Shown: positions 1-7,009 of the stretch, in pieces
Position numbering within the stretch: position 1 is the first letter of the stretch
Layout of the letters: each line of letters opens with the position of its first letter
From: Actinomyces bowdenii
GTDB lineage: Bacteria; Actinomycetota; Actinomycetes; Actinomycetales; Actinomycetaceae
Direction: 5' to 3'
Length of the DNA stretch: 43,213 nt
NCBI RefSeq assembly: GCF_017592395.1
Contig: NZ_JAGFOU010000030.1
Span: 1-43,213, forward strand
Position numbers and translations under genes: made by a program
Notes under the pieces: model-generated
What the model was told of the DNA's origin: nothing
Databases searched by the model: none
What the model saw: the letters and a program-made list of their open reading frames with translations, nothing else

Positions 1-33
1 CTGGGGCGTCAAAGGTGCGTTAGCGTGAGTCAT

Positions 34-88
34 GGAGGCCTCCGGTACAGATGTGAACGTGCACACCCACATCATGCCGGAGGCCTCC
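34..88. repeat. Inverted repeat hairpin
   Basis: A 12-bp perfect inverted repeat (GGAGGCCTCCGG at 34-45 and its complement at 77-88) encloses a further imperfect pair, GATGTG and CACATC, so a long hairpin could form. Each outer arm contains the self-complementary GGAGGCCTCC. It could be a terminator for a gene left of the window or a protein-binding site. There is no T-run, so neither is established. Confidence 0.5.
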
Positions 89-145
89 TCCTCACCCCCG
101 ACGTTCACAACCTCCCGAGGAAGTACACCTAGCGGTGCGGCCTCC

Positions 146-346
146 GTTGCACATCTTCAGGTCCCGGCCCGCCCGCTGGTCCCTGCTTTTCCGCGGGATC
201 CCGCCGGGTGCTGAGGCCGGCAGGGGCCGAAGATGTGCAACAGGCCCCCCGCTGCACATCTTCAAAGCCGATTGTCGGGATCCGGGATGGGTGAGCCGCG
301 GAATCATGCGGATCAACCTGTCGGTCAATACTTGAAGATGTGCAAC
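146..346. repeat. Two tandem 96-bp units bounded by 14-bp inverted repeats
   Basis: The 14-mer GTTGCACATCTTCA occurs four times in alternating orientation: 146-159 plus, 228-241 minus (one mismatch), 251-264 plus (one mismatch) and 333-346 minus. In both pairs the start-to-start distance is exactly 82 bp, giving two 96-bp units separated by 9 bp. The interiors share little except a CGGGATCC-like core. The second unit ends about 55 bp before the -10 of the downstream gene. Possible identities are a small non-autonomous mobile repeat, paired hairpins, or an operator array. Confidence 0.7.
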
Positions 347-401
347 AGCGGCTGCGGTTGCGGGTGCGGCGTCGGATCCTGGGCGCCGGCACGCGGACGG
401 G

Positions 402-407
402 TAGGCT
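402..407 (+). promoter_or_regulatory. Candidate -10 element, leaderless start of DUF5926 gene
   Basis: TAGGCT lies 7 nt before the ATG at 415, with no Shine-Dalgarno sequence between. This matches the TANNNT-N6-RTG arrangement seen at other genes in this window, with one extra base. Confidence 0.4.
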
Positions 408-414
408 TGCCGGC

Positions 415-1293
415 ATGTCGAAGAAGAAGCGCCAGGGGCGCCGCCGGGACGCTGGTGAGACCAAGGCCGCCAAGCCCAAGAAGATCGAGTTCGTCGCCCG
501 CCCCTTCGCCGGGATCCCGGGCGAGGAGGGCCTGGTGGCGATGATGCAGATCATCCCCGCTGCCACCGCCACCGTGCGCCTGGCCCAGGAGCACGGAGGG
601 GGTGAGGTCCAGCTCGTCACCCTCCTGCCCGAGCTCGCCCAGGCGATGCGACGGGCCGACGGCGAGGTGCTCGTGGCCCTCCAGACCACCATGCACTCCG
701 GGGACGCCTCCCGTGACGTGGCCGCCGCCCTGCTCGATACCCTGCAGCTGGAGGCCGGCCAGGGGCTGGCGCGCCAGGGCCTGCCCGAGCCGGGGCCGCG
801 CCTCCAGGACATCCTGGACCTCAGCGTGGAGCCCATGGTGGACGTGCGCGAGGCCCTCGACTTCTGGGTCGACGCCGAGTCCGCCGCCGATGAGGAGACC
901 GCCCGCGCCATCGAGGGCTCCAAGGACGAGCTGCCGCCCACCCGCCCCGTGCCCGGTGTGGACCACGCCTACTGGTGCCGCATCAACGGCAAGGAGTTCG
1001 TGCGCTGGGTGCGCGGGGAGGATGAGGACGAGTTCTTCAACGCCTTCGCCCGCGTGCACGCCGCTCGGGAGTCGGACCTGGAGGAGGGCGCCCGCTTCAT
1101 CGGGGCCTTCCGCGCCTGCGGGCTGGCGATCCCCGTGTGGGAGCTGGTGCCCGGCACCGAGGCCGAGGAGCTGACCGGGCCGCTGAGCGCCATGGGCGAG
1201 CGCCTGGACGCCGCGCTCGCGGAGAGCGGGCCGCTGGATGCTGCCGCGCGCCGCGCCAGGGCCGGCATCATCTCCCGCCAGGTCAACCTCTGA
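415..1293 (+). CDS. DUF5926 family protein
   Basis: This 292-residue soluble protein begins with a lysine/arginine-rich tail (SKKKRQGRRR) followed by the hallmark VARPFAGIPGEEGLVAMMQI and PAATATVRL, which I recognise from actinobacterial DUF5926 proteins. Its function is unknown; these proteins are sometimes mislabelled as preprotein translocase SecA. No membrane segment or catalytic motif is visible, and the middle and C-terminal parts are acidic. The reading frame stays open upstream to 340, but those 25 residues are arginine-rich and overlap the repeat unit, so ATG 415 with its -10-like TAGGCT is preferred. It is monocistronic and converges on the DNA repair gene, with a hairpin between them. 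Confidence 0.8.
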   Translation: MSKKKRQGRRRDAGETKAAKPKKIEFVARPFAGIPGEEGLVAMMQIIPAATATVRLAQEHGGGEVQLVTLLPELAQAMRRADGEVLVALQTTMHSGDASRDVAAALLDTLQLEAGQGLARQGLPEPGPRLQDILDLSVEPMVDVREALDFWVDAESAADEETARAIEGSKDELPPTRPVPGVDHAYWCRINGKEFVRWVRGEDEDEFFNAFARVHAARESDLEEGARFIGAFRACGLAIPVWELVPGTEAEELTGPLSAMGERLDAALAESGPLDAAARRARAGIISRQVNL

Positions 1294-1323
1294 GGGGCTG
1301 GTCCCGGAGCCCTGATCACTGGA

Positions 1324-1362
1324 GCCGCGCCTGCCGTCGGGCACCCCGATGTCAGGCGCGGC
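1324..1362. terminator. Bidirectional terminator hairpin between convergent genes
   Basis: A perfect 10-bp stem (GCCGCGCCTG at 1324-1333 and its complement at 1353-1362) encloses an inner stem CGTCGGG/CCCGATG with a 3-nt loop. It sits between the ends of two convergent genes. There is no long T-tract, which is common for high-GC actinobacteria. Confidence 0.55.
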
Positions 1363-1403
1363 CCTGCTTGCGCGGCCCTGCCCGTCGGGGGCGGCAGCGC
1401 GGC

Positions 1404-2159
1404 TCAGGAGCGCAGTGAGCGCAGGCCCCGCGTGACGATCCGGCGGGTCGCCGGGCCGGGATCCTGGCTCAGCCACTGCCGGCACAGGCCGCTGGCCCAG
1501 TCCGGGCGGGTCTTGGCGGCGTCGTTGATCCAGTTCGCCACCGAGTCCTGGACGTAGCGGGACTCATCGGCCCGCAGCGGCTCCAGCAGCGCGCGCCCCC
1601 GCTCCGGATCCTCCTTGAGCTCGGGGATATGCGGGGCCCAGACACCCCGTGGTCGCAGGGACTCGCTCGCGAAGCGGCGGATGCGCTCCGAGGGGTCGGA
1701 GGTCCAGGGGACCAGTGCGGCCACAGCCTCGTCCAGGCTGCCGGCCAGCTGCGGGCGCGCCGCCAGCCAGGCCCACTCCCTGACGCCGAAGTGCGGGTCG
1801 TCGGCAGCGCCGCGCACGGAGGCCAGGACCTCCGTGACCGGCTCCGCCCGCTCCTCCAGGGCCGCCGCCTGCGCGAAGACGGCCCAGCCGCGCACGGTGT
1901 CCGAGGGGTGCCCGGCCAGGGGCCCGAGGGGCTCCGGACCCAGGTGCGCCTGCAGGGCCCGCCCCATGGCGCGCATGCGCGCCAGGATCCCCAGGGAGTC
2001 GGCGCTCCGAGCGGCGTCTCTGAGCCCTTCCGGGGCCTCGGGCAGGACCGCCGCCAGCAGGCGGGCGTGGCTGATCGCCAGGATCTCGCCCAGGATGCGC
2101 GATTCGCCGCCGCCGTTGAGCTCCGCGAGTCTGTCGGGGCTCAACGAGGTGCGACTCAT
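1404..2159 (-). CDS. DNA alkylation repair protein (AlkC/AlkD-like HEAT-repeat family)
   Basis: The 251-aa protein is built of alpha-helical repeats. Its C-terminal half carries FASESLRPRGVWAPHIP and ESRYVQDSVANWINDAAK, patterns typical of the AlkC/AlkD-type HEAT-like DNA glycosylases that remove alkylated bases. REWAWLAARPQL in the middle fits another repeat. Family membership is recalled from these motifs; substrate specificity (3-methyladenine and similar) is inferred. The ATG at 2159 has no Shine-Dalgarno but has TACGAT exactly 6 nt upstream, suggesting a leaderless mRNA. It is transcribed toward the DUF5926 gene and away from the TetR-oxidoreductase pair, with 193 bp of non-coding DNA before the oxidoreductase stop. 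Confidence 0.75.
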   Translation of the reverse strand: MSRTSLSPDRLAELNGGGESRILGEILAISHARLLAAVLPEAPEGLRDAARSADSLGILARMRAMGRALQAHLGPEPLGPLAGHPSDTVRGWAVFAQAAALEERAEPVTEVLASVRGAADDPHFGVREWAWLAARPQLAGSLDEAVAALVPWTSDPSERIRRFASESLRPRGVWAPHIPELKEDPERGRALLEPLRADESRYVQDSVANWINDAAKTRPDWASGLCRQWLSQDPGPATRRIVTRGLRSLRS

Positions 2160-2165
2160 GGGCTC

Positions 2166-2171
2166 ATCGTA
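2166..2171 (-). promoter_or_regulatory. Candidate -10 element for DNA repair gene (leaderless)
   Basis: TACGAT on the minus strand ends 6 nt before the ATG at 2159, placing the expected transcription start at or next to the start codon. Confidence 0.45.
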
Positions 2172-2352
2172 TCGTCGGGGCGGTCGAGCCAGGGAGCCGT
2201 CGCACCGGCGGGCCTGCCGGGCTGACAGCGGCGTGGCGGGCCGTCCCGGGTTGGGGCCGGTTCGCCGGACTGGGCTGGGACGCGCGCCGCGCTCGGCGGC
2301 GGCTCCCCGCTCAGGGCGCCGGGGCTCCTCGCCCTGCTGGCTCCTGGAGGCA

Positions 2353-2946
2353 TCAGCCCCGCGCCAGGCGGGCCACCCGCCTCAGGTGCTTCTTGCGGCG
2401 GGAGGCCCCGCCCTTGTCGACCTTCCCGTAGTTGACCCACCGGCGCCCGCCCATGCCCAGCTGCTTGATCACCGACCCCAGGAAGACCCCGTTGACCGCG
2501 TTGCCGGCCAGGCGCTTGAGGAACCAGGTGGGGGCGGTCGAGGTGGTCAGCACCAGGACCTCCCTGATATGCGTCAGCCGGCCCTTGACGCCCGTGCGGG
2601 TGGCCGTGTATGCCCAGTTGTGCTTCATCACCTTGTCCACGAAGCCCTTGAGCACCCCGGGCAGCTCGCTCCACCAGATGGGGGCGATGATGATGAGGCG
2701 CGTGGCGCTGTCGATGAGGTCCTGGTAGCGGGTGACCAGCGGGTCCAGGGTGCCGCCCTCGCCGAACAGCGCCAGCTCCTCGGTGGTGTAGCGGGGGTCG
2801 AAGCCGTCGGCGTAGAGGTCGATGACGTCGTAGGGGCGGCCGGCCTTGTCCAGGGCGGTGGTGGCGGCCTCCAGCACGGCATGGTTGAAGGAGCCCTCGT
2901 AGGGGTGGGCGTAGATGATGAGGGTGCGGTCGTTCTTGCGGCTCAT
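2353..2946 (-). CDS. NAD(P)H-dependent oxidoreductase (flavodoxin-like, KefF/YwrO type)
   Basis: The 197-aa protein has the flavodoxin-like fold of NAD(P)H:quinone oxidoreductases. TLIIYAHPYEGSFNHAVLEA at residues 8-27 is the FMN-binding start of the family, and LIIIAPIWWSELPGVLKGF about residues 88-106 is the signature 'P-WW--P--LKG--D' segment. It would be a cytoplasmic FMN enzyme reducing quinones or electrophiles with NAD(P)H. The ATG overlaps the TetR stop by 4 bp (ATGA), so the two genes are translationally coupled and the regulator probably controls its own partner. The C-terminus is basic (SRRKKHLRRVARLARG), which is unusual but appears intact. Confidence 0.85.
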   Translation of the reverse strand: MSRKNDRTLIIYAHPYEGSFNHAVLEAATTALDKAGRPYDVIDLYADGFDPRYTTEELALFGEGGTLDPLVTRYQDLIDSATRLIIIAPIWWSELPGVLKGFVDKVMKHNWAYTATRTGVKGRLTHIREVLVLTTSTAPTWFLKRLAGNAVNGVFLGSVIKQLGMGGRRWVNYGKVDKGGASRRKKHLRRVARLARG

Positions 2947-3512
2947 GGGTGGTCTCCTATCGTGATGGCGGCGTGCAGGGCCCGGCGCATGAACTCCGGG
3001 TCCGCGGTGGTGGCCCCTGCCGCGATGAGCTGGGTGTAGCCCTGGAGGCAGGACCAGATGATGAGGTGGAGGGGGTCGGGGTCGGCTCCTCTCGTTGCGG
3101 CGAGGCGCTCCACCTCGCGGCGTATGGTGGCCAGCAGCGGGTGGTGTGCGGCCGGATCGGCCACCGCGGCGATGGCCACGGGGCTGAGCTGGTTGAACTC
3201 GAACAGGCGCGGGTGGTCCTCGGCGAGCTCGACCAGGAGCAGGCCGATCGCCAGCAGTGATTCCGCGGGATCCTCCTGGAGGGATCCTGCGGCGCGCTCG
3301 CCCAGGTCCGTGGACAGCCGCTTCAGGGCGGCCTGGAAGAGGCTGGTCTTGGAGGGGAAGTGCTTGTAGCAGGCGGGCGTGGTCAGCCCGCAGGCGCGGG
3401 CCACCCCGGTCAGGGTGACGGCCGGCCAGCCCTGGGCGTCGATGAGCTCCAGGGTCGCCGTGATGAGCCGCTCGCGCGTGCTCGTGCTGCCGCGCTCCAG
3501 GACGAGGGCCAC
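2943..3512 (-). CDS. TetR family transcriptional regulator
   Basis: The 189-aa protein has an N-terminal TetR-type HTH: RERLITATLELIDAQGWPAV, then TLTGVARACGLTTPACYKHF and PSKTSLFQAALKRL, about residues 13-67. A ligand-binding helical domain follows. The GTG start at 3512 lies 6 nt after a TAACCT -10 that has TTGACA 16 bp upstream, so a leaderless transcript is likely. Translation continues into the oxidoreductase through an ATGA overlap. By family precedent it represses its own operon and is released by an electrophile or quinone-like ligand; the ligand is unknown. Confidence 0.88.
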   Translation of the reverse strand: MALVLERGSTSTRERLITATLELIDAQGWPAVTLTGVARACGLTTPACYKHFPSKTSLFQAALKRLSTDLGERAAGSLQEDPAESLLAIGLLLVELAEDHPRLFEFNQLSPVAIAAVADPAAHHPLLATIRREVERLAATRGADPDPLHLIIWSCLQGYTQLIAAGATTADPEFMRRALHAAITIGDHP

Positions 3513-3518
3513 ACACTG

Positions 3519-3546
3519 AGGTTAACGGCATTCACTTACCTGTCAA
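3519..3546 (-). promoter_or_regulatory. TetR operon promoter with possible overlapping operator
   Basis: On the minus strand TTGACA (3546-3541), a 16-bp spacer and TAACCT (3524-3519) precede the GTG start by 6 nt. An imperfect inverted repeat, AGGTTAA at 3519-3525 and TTACCT at 3536-3541, covers the -10 and spacer. This is where an autoregulating TetR would be expected to bind. Confidence 0.6.
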
Positions 3547-3732
3547 GAGCGCTGTGGGGCGCCACGGCTGTCCAGATCCCTGACAAACGAGCCGAGCGGG
3601 TGCGCCGTGATCATAGGGATCCGCATGATTCCGTGGATCACCGTGGGTGCCTCGGGGGCCTCGGAGTGCCTTTGTCAGCGTTTTGGACACGGCGGCGCCG
3701 CGAACCCGGCCTCCTGGTCGCCCGGGGCCGCC
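3547..3732. other. Non-coding spacer after the sugar ABC operon
   Basis: No gene is supported here. An inverted repeat GTGATC/GATCAC (3607-3612 and 3636-3641) lies downstream of the permease stop and may help terminate the minus-strand operon. There is no T-tract. Confidence 0.35.
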
Positions 3733-4542
3733 TCAGCCCTTGACGGCGCCCTCGGTGATGCCGGAGATGAACTGGCGCTGGAGGAACAGGTAGAGCACCA
3801 CCACGGGCAGCGCCACGAGCACCGCCCCGGCGGCCAGGAGGGTGGAGCCCTGCGTGTACTGGCCCTGGAAGAAGGCCAGCCCCAGGGGCGCGGTGCGCAC
3901 CGTGCCGGAGGGGGACATGACCAGGGGGATGAGGAAGTCGTTCCAGGTCCACATGAAGGTCAGGACGATCTGGGTCACGACGGCGGGCCTGCCCAGGGGC
4001 AGGAGCACCGACCACAGGATGCGCAGGTCCCCGGCGCCGTCGAGCCTGGCGGCCTCCAGGATGGAGGGGTCCACGCCGCGGAAGAAGGCCCGCATCCAGA
4101 AGGTGCCGAAGGCCAGCGACTGGGCGATCTGGGGCAGTGCCACCGCCCAGATCGTGTCGATGAGGCCCACGGCGCGCAGGTCGAAGAACAGCGGCAGGAT
4201 GATCGCCTCGGAGGGCACCATGATGCCCACCAGGAAGACGTAGAACAGGGCGTCGGAGCCGCGGGGCCTGAGGATCCCCAGGACATAGCCGCTCATGAGG
4301 GACAGGGCCAGGGCGGCGCTGACCACGATGAGCGCCACGGTCACGGAGTTGGCCATGTACTGGGAGAACCGCCCCCGCTCCCAGGCGGTGGCGAGGTTCT
4401 CCACGTGGCCCCACGAGTCGTCCCCGATCCGCTCCGAGCCCAGGGCCAGGATGAGGATGTAGGCCACCGGCAGGAGGGCCTGGAGGGCGAAGACGGCCAG
4501 GACGACGTAGCTGATGGTCCTCTCGGTGCGGGAGATCCTCAT
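3733..4542 (-). CDS. Carbohydrate ABC transporter permease (MalG-like)
   Basis: The 269-aa inner-membrane permease has about six transmembrane helices. The EAA loop EAARLDGAGDLRILWSVLLP, about residues 165-184, docks the ATPase. A C-terminal QRQFISGITEGAVKG-type tail is typical of MalG/LacG-family CUT1 permeases. It starts with an ATGA overlap inside the upstream permease gene. No ATP-binding subunit is encoded in the operon, so a shared MsiK-like ATPase elsewhere is the likely partner, as known for many actinobacterial sugar importers. It is the last gene of the minus-strand operon. Confidence 0.9.
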   Translation of the reverse strand: MRISRTERTISYVVLAVFALQALLPVAYILILALGSERIGDDSWGHVENLATAWERGRFSQYMANSVTVALIVVSAALALSLMSGYVLGILRPRGSDALFYVFLVGIMVPSEAIILPLFFDLRAVGLIDTIWAVALPQIAQSLAFGTFWMRAFFRGVDPSILEAARLDGAGDLRILWSVLLPLGRPAVVTQIVLTFMWTWNDFLIPLVMSPSGTVRTAPLGLAFFQGQYTQGSTLLAAGAVLVALPVVVLYLFLQRQFISGITEGAVKG

Positions 4543-5486
4543 CGGTCGCGCTCCCCCAGGAGGTTGATGGACAGGTTGATGAGGAAGATGACGGCGGTCA
4601 GCACGACGGCCAGGGAGGAGGCGGTGCCCACCTGCCCCAGCCGGAAGGCGTGGTTGTACACCTCGTAGGAGGGAACGGTGGTGGCCGAGCCCGGGCCCCC
4701 GGAGGTGGTGACGTAGACCAGGTCGAAGGTCTTCAGGGCGGCGATGATCGTCAGGGTCAGGCACACGAGGATCTCCGCGCGCACTCCGGGGATGGTCACC
4801 GCCCGCAGGCGCTGCCACCATCCGGCCCCATCCAGGATGGCGGCCTCGTAGTAGTCCTTGGGGATGCGGGCGATGCCGGACATGAGCAGCACGGTGACCA
4901 GCCCGGTGCTCACCCAGGTGCCGATGAGGCCGACGGCGATGAGGGCGGTGGAGAAGTCGCCCAGCCAGGTGCGGGTCAGGGCGTCCAGGCCCACGGCGCG
5001 CAGGACGGTGTTGATCAGGCCGTCGGGGGCGTAGATCCGGCGCCAGGCCACGGCCAGGACGACCATGGCGATGACCTGGGGCAGGAAGACGGCGGTGCGG
5101 AAGAAGCCGATGCCGCGCAGGCGCGCCCGGGTCAGGAGGCTGGCGAGCACCAGTCCGATGCCCAGGGGCAGGACGGCGTAGAAGATGATGAGGATGAGGG
5201 CGTGGCCGAAGGCCTCCAGGAGACGGGGGTCGGTGAAGGTCTCCACGTAGTTGCCCAGTCCCGCCCAGGTGCCCGTGCCCAGCCCGTCCCAGCGGTAGAG
5301 GGACAGCACCAGGACGCGCCCCAGGGGGTAGAGCATGAACAGCCCGTAGACGAGCAGGGGCGGTGCCAGCAGGCACAGCGAGGCGAGCCGGCGCCCGGCG
5401 CGCGTGGACAGCTGCCGGCCGGCGGGCCGACGGCGGGGGCCGGTGCCCGAGGGCCCGGCCGTGGGGGAGTGGTCGGGGGTGGTCAT
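4539..5486 (-). CDS. Carbohydrate ABC transporter permease (MalF-like)
   Basis: The 315-aa membrane protein has a cytoplasmic N-terminus (proline/arginine-rich) and six predicted helices, beginning LASLCLLAPPLLVYGLFMLY. The EAA loop is EAAILDGAGWWQRLRAVTIP, near residues 222-241. TWAGLGNYVETFTDP resembles the periplasmic segment of CUT1 MalF/UgpA proteins. It forms the heterodimeric channel with the downstream MalG-like subunit. Its start codon overlaps the extended C-terminal end of the binding-protein reading frame by 4 bp. Confidence 0.9.
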   Translation of the reverse strand: MTTPDHSPTAGPSGTGPRRRPAGRQLSTRAGRRLASLCLLAPPLLVYGLFMLYPLGRVLVLSLYRWDGLGTGTWAGLGNYVETFTDPRLLEAFGHALILIIFYAVLPLGIGLVLASLLTRARLRGIGFFRTAVFLPQVIAMVVLAVAWRRIYAPDGLINTVLRAVGLDALTRTWLGDFSTALIAVGLIGTWVSTGLVTVLLMSGIARIPKDYYEAAILDGAGWWQRLRAVTIPGVRAEILVCLTLTIIAALKTFDLVYVTTSGGPGSATTVPSYEVYNHAFRLGQVGTASSLAVVLTAVIFLINLSINLLGERDR

Positions 5487-7009
5487 GGTGCTCCTGGGTG
5501 GGGAAGGCGTCGCCCGCGGCGGTGACCGGGTGGGGGCACCCGGTCACCGCCGCGGGCGCGGCTGCTGCTCCGCGGGGCCCCGACGGCGGTGCGCGCCCGG
5601 GCCCCCGGCCGGCCCTTGCCGGTGAACTCGGTGTAGGCGGCCTGGAGGGTGTCGAGGAACTCCTGGGGCTTGGTCCGGTTGTCCAGGAGGCTCTGGAGGG
5701 CGTCGCCGATGACCTGGTCGAAGGTGGGGGTGGCGTAGTCGAGGTAGGGCAGGACCTCCCCCTCAGTGGTCAGAGCGGAGAACCCCTTCATGACGTCGTT
5801 GGTCACGCTGGCCTCGCCGGTGGCGTACGTCGCGGTGTCGTTGACCGGGACGTTGCCGTTGTCGGCCAGGACCTTCATGGCCTCGGCGCTGGTGATGAAG
5901 GCGATGTAGGCGGCGGCCACATTGGGGTCCTTGGCCGCGGAGGTGATGGCGAAGGGCAGGCCGGTGCCCCCGGTGGAGGCCGTCTTGCTCATGCCCTTGG
6001 CCTTGGGGGGCAGGAGGAAGGCGACGTCCTGGCCCATGGCGCTGTGCAGGTCCGCGGCGAGCCAGGAGCCGGCGATGAGGTAGATGCCCTCGCCCTGGGA
6101 GAAGCTCTGCCAGGTGGCGTCGTAGTCGGCGCCGTTGAAGCCCTCGTTGAAGTAGCCCTTGGTGGCCCACTCCTGGATCTCGGTGGCGGCCGCGAGGTTC
6201 TCGGGGGTGTCCCAGGAGGCGCCGGCGTTGCCGAAGCCCAGGGCCCGGATGGTCTCGGGGTCCACGTGCGCGCCCTGGACGGGGCCGAAGACGTGGAGGG
6301 CCGGCCACTTCTCGACGTTGCCGAGCATGAGCGGGACCTTGCCGGCCTCCTTGATGGTGGGCAGCTGGGCGGTGAAGTCCTCCCAGGTCGCGGGCGCGCT
6401 CAGGCCCAGCTCGCTCAGGCGCGAGGGGGAGTAGTAGATGCCCACGCTCTCGCCGACCTGCGGCAGGCCCCACAGGCTGCCCTCGCCGAAGGTCGTGGCG
6501 TCGGCCGAGTAGGAGGAGTAGGACAGGATCGACGGCGAGTAGGCGGAGTCCCAGCCGTAGGTGGGGATCCACGGGTCCAGGGAGATGACCTGCCCGGCGG
6601 AGACGAACTGCCCCAGGGTGGCGCGTCCGTTGTTGGCCTGGACGACGTCGGGGGCGTCCTCGCCGCTGAGGGCCAGTCGCAGGGTGCTCTGCAGGTCCTC
6701 GAAGGACTGGGAGTTCCGGGAGATGGTGATGTTGGGGTACTTCTCCATGAAGGCGGCGTTGAGCTGCTCCATCTGGGCGTTCTGCCCGCCACGGGTCTCC
6801 TGGTCCCACACGGTGAGGGTCTGCTTGGGCAGTGAGGCGATGTCGGTGGAGACGGCGACCGGCGTGCTGCTGGTGGTGGAGGTGCTGGAGCCCTTGGGGG
6901 CGCAGGCCGCCAGCGCGCCGGCGGCGGCCAGGGCGCCGGTCCCCAGGAGCAGGCCGCGCCGGCTCGTCCGGGGCAGGGAGGTCAGGGGCAGCGGGGAGGG
7001 AGGGGTCAT
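5483..7009 (-). CDS. Sugar ABC transporter substrate-binding lipoprotein (CUT1 type)
   Basis: This is a 508-aa extracellular solute-binding lipoprotein. A twin-arginine-like stretch SRRGLLLG at about residue 16 and a lipobox LAAC near residue 35 give the export signal and lipid-anchored cysteine. The mature protein follows the family 1 binding-protein pattern (LTVWDQETRGGQNAQMEQLN at the start, SFSQGEGIYLIAGSW and LPFAITSAAKDPNVAAAYIA later). A ribosome binding site GAAGGAG precedes the ATG at 7009. The upstream kinase overlaps it by 4 bp. The expected C-terminus is near TEFTGKG; about 40 further residues rich in R, G and P are translated from the intercistronic hairpin DNA, suggesting a lost stop or a frameshift near 5600. 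Confidence 0.87.
   Translation of the reverse strand: MTPPSPLPLTSLPRTSRRGLLLGTGALAAAGALAACAPKGSSTSTTSSTPVAVSTDIASLPKQTLTVWDQETRGGQNAQMEQLNAAFMEKYPNITISRNSQSFEDLQSTLRLALSGEDAPDVVQANNGRATLGQFVSAGQVISLDPWIPTYGWDSAYSPSILSYSSYSADATTFGEGSLWGLPQVGESVGIYYSPSRLSELGLSAPATWEDFTAQLPTIKEAGKVPLMLGNVEKWPALHVFGPVQGAHVDPETIRALGFGNAGASWDTPENLAAATEIQEWATKGYFNEGFNGADYDATWQSFSQGEGIYLIAGSWLAADLHSAMGQDVAFLLPPKAKGMSKTASTGGTGLPFAITSAAKDPNVAAAYIAFITSAEAMKVLADNGNVPVNDTATYATGEASVTNDVMKGFSALTTEGEVLPYLDYATPTFDQVIGDALQSLLDNRTKPQEFLDTLQAAYTEFTGKGRPGARARTAVGAPRSSSRARGGDRVPPPGHRRGRRLPHPGAP
5513..5556. repeat. Perfect 20-bp stem hairpin between binding-protein and permease genes
   Basis: Arms at 5513-5532 and 5537-5556 are perfectly complementary over 20 bp with a GGGG loop (CCCC in the mRNA). 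Such intercistronic hairpins usually stabilise the upstream binding-protein mRNA and lower downstream expression. Here the hairpin lies inside the open frame of the binding protein rather than after its stop codon. Confidence 0.8.

Noticed and set aside
129..1485. Long open frames antisense to the DUF5926 gene
   Set aside because: They are low-complexity, arginine/serine- or glycine-rich translations produced by GC-rich third positions of the real gene, with no motifs or ribosome binding sites.
299..3633. Shared 16-mer CGGAATCATGCGGATC at 299-314 and, inverted, at 3618-3633
   Set aside because: One shared 16-mer in 43 kb of biased composition is within chance expectation, and no function links the two sites.
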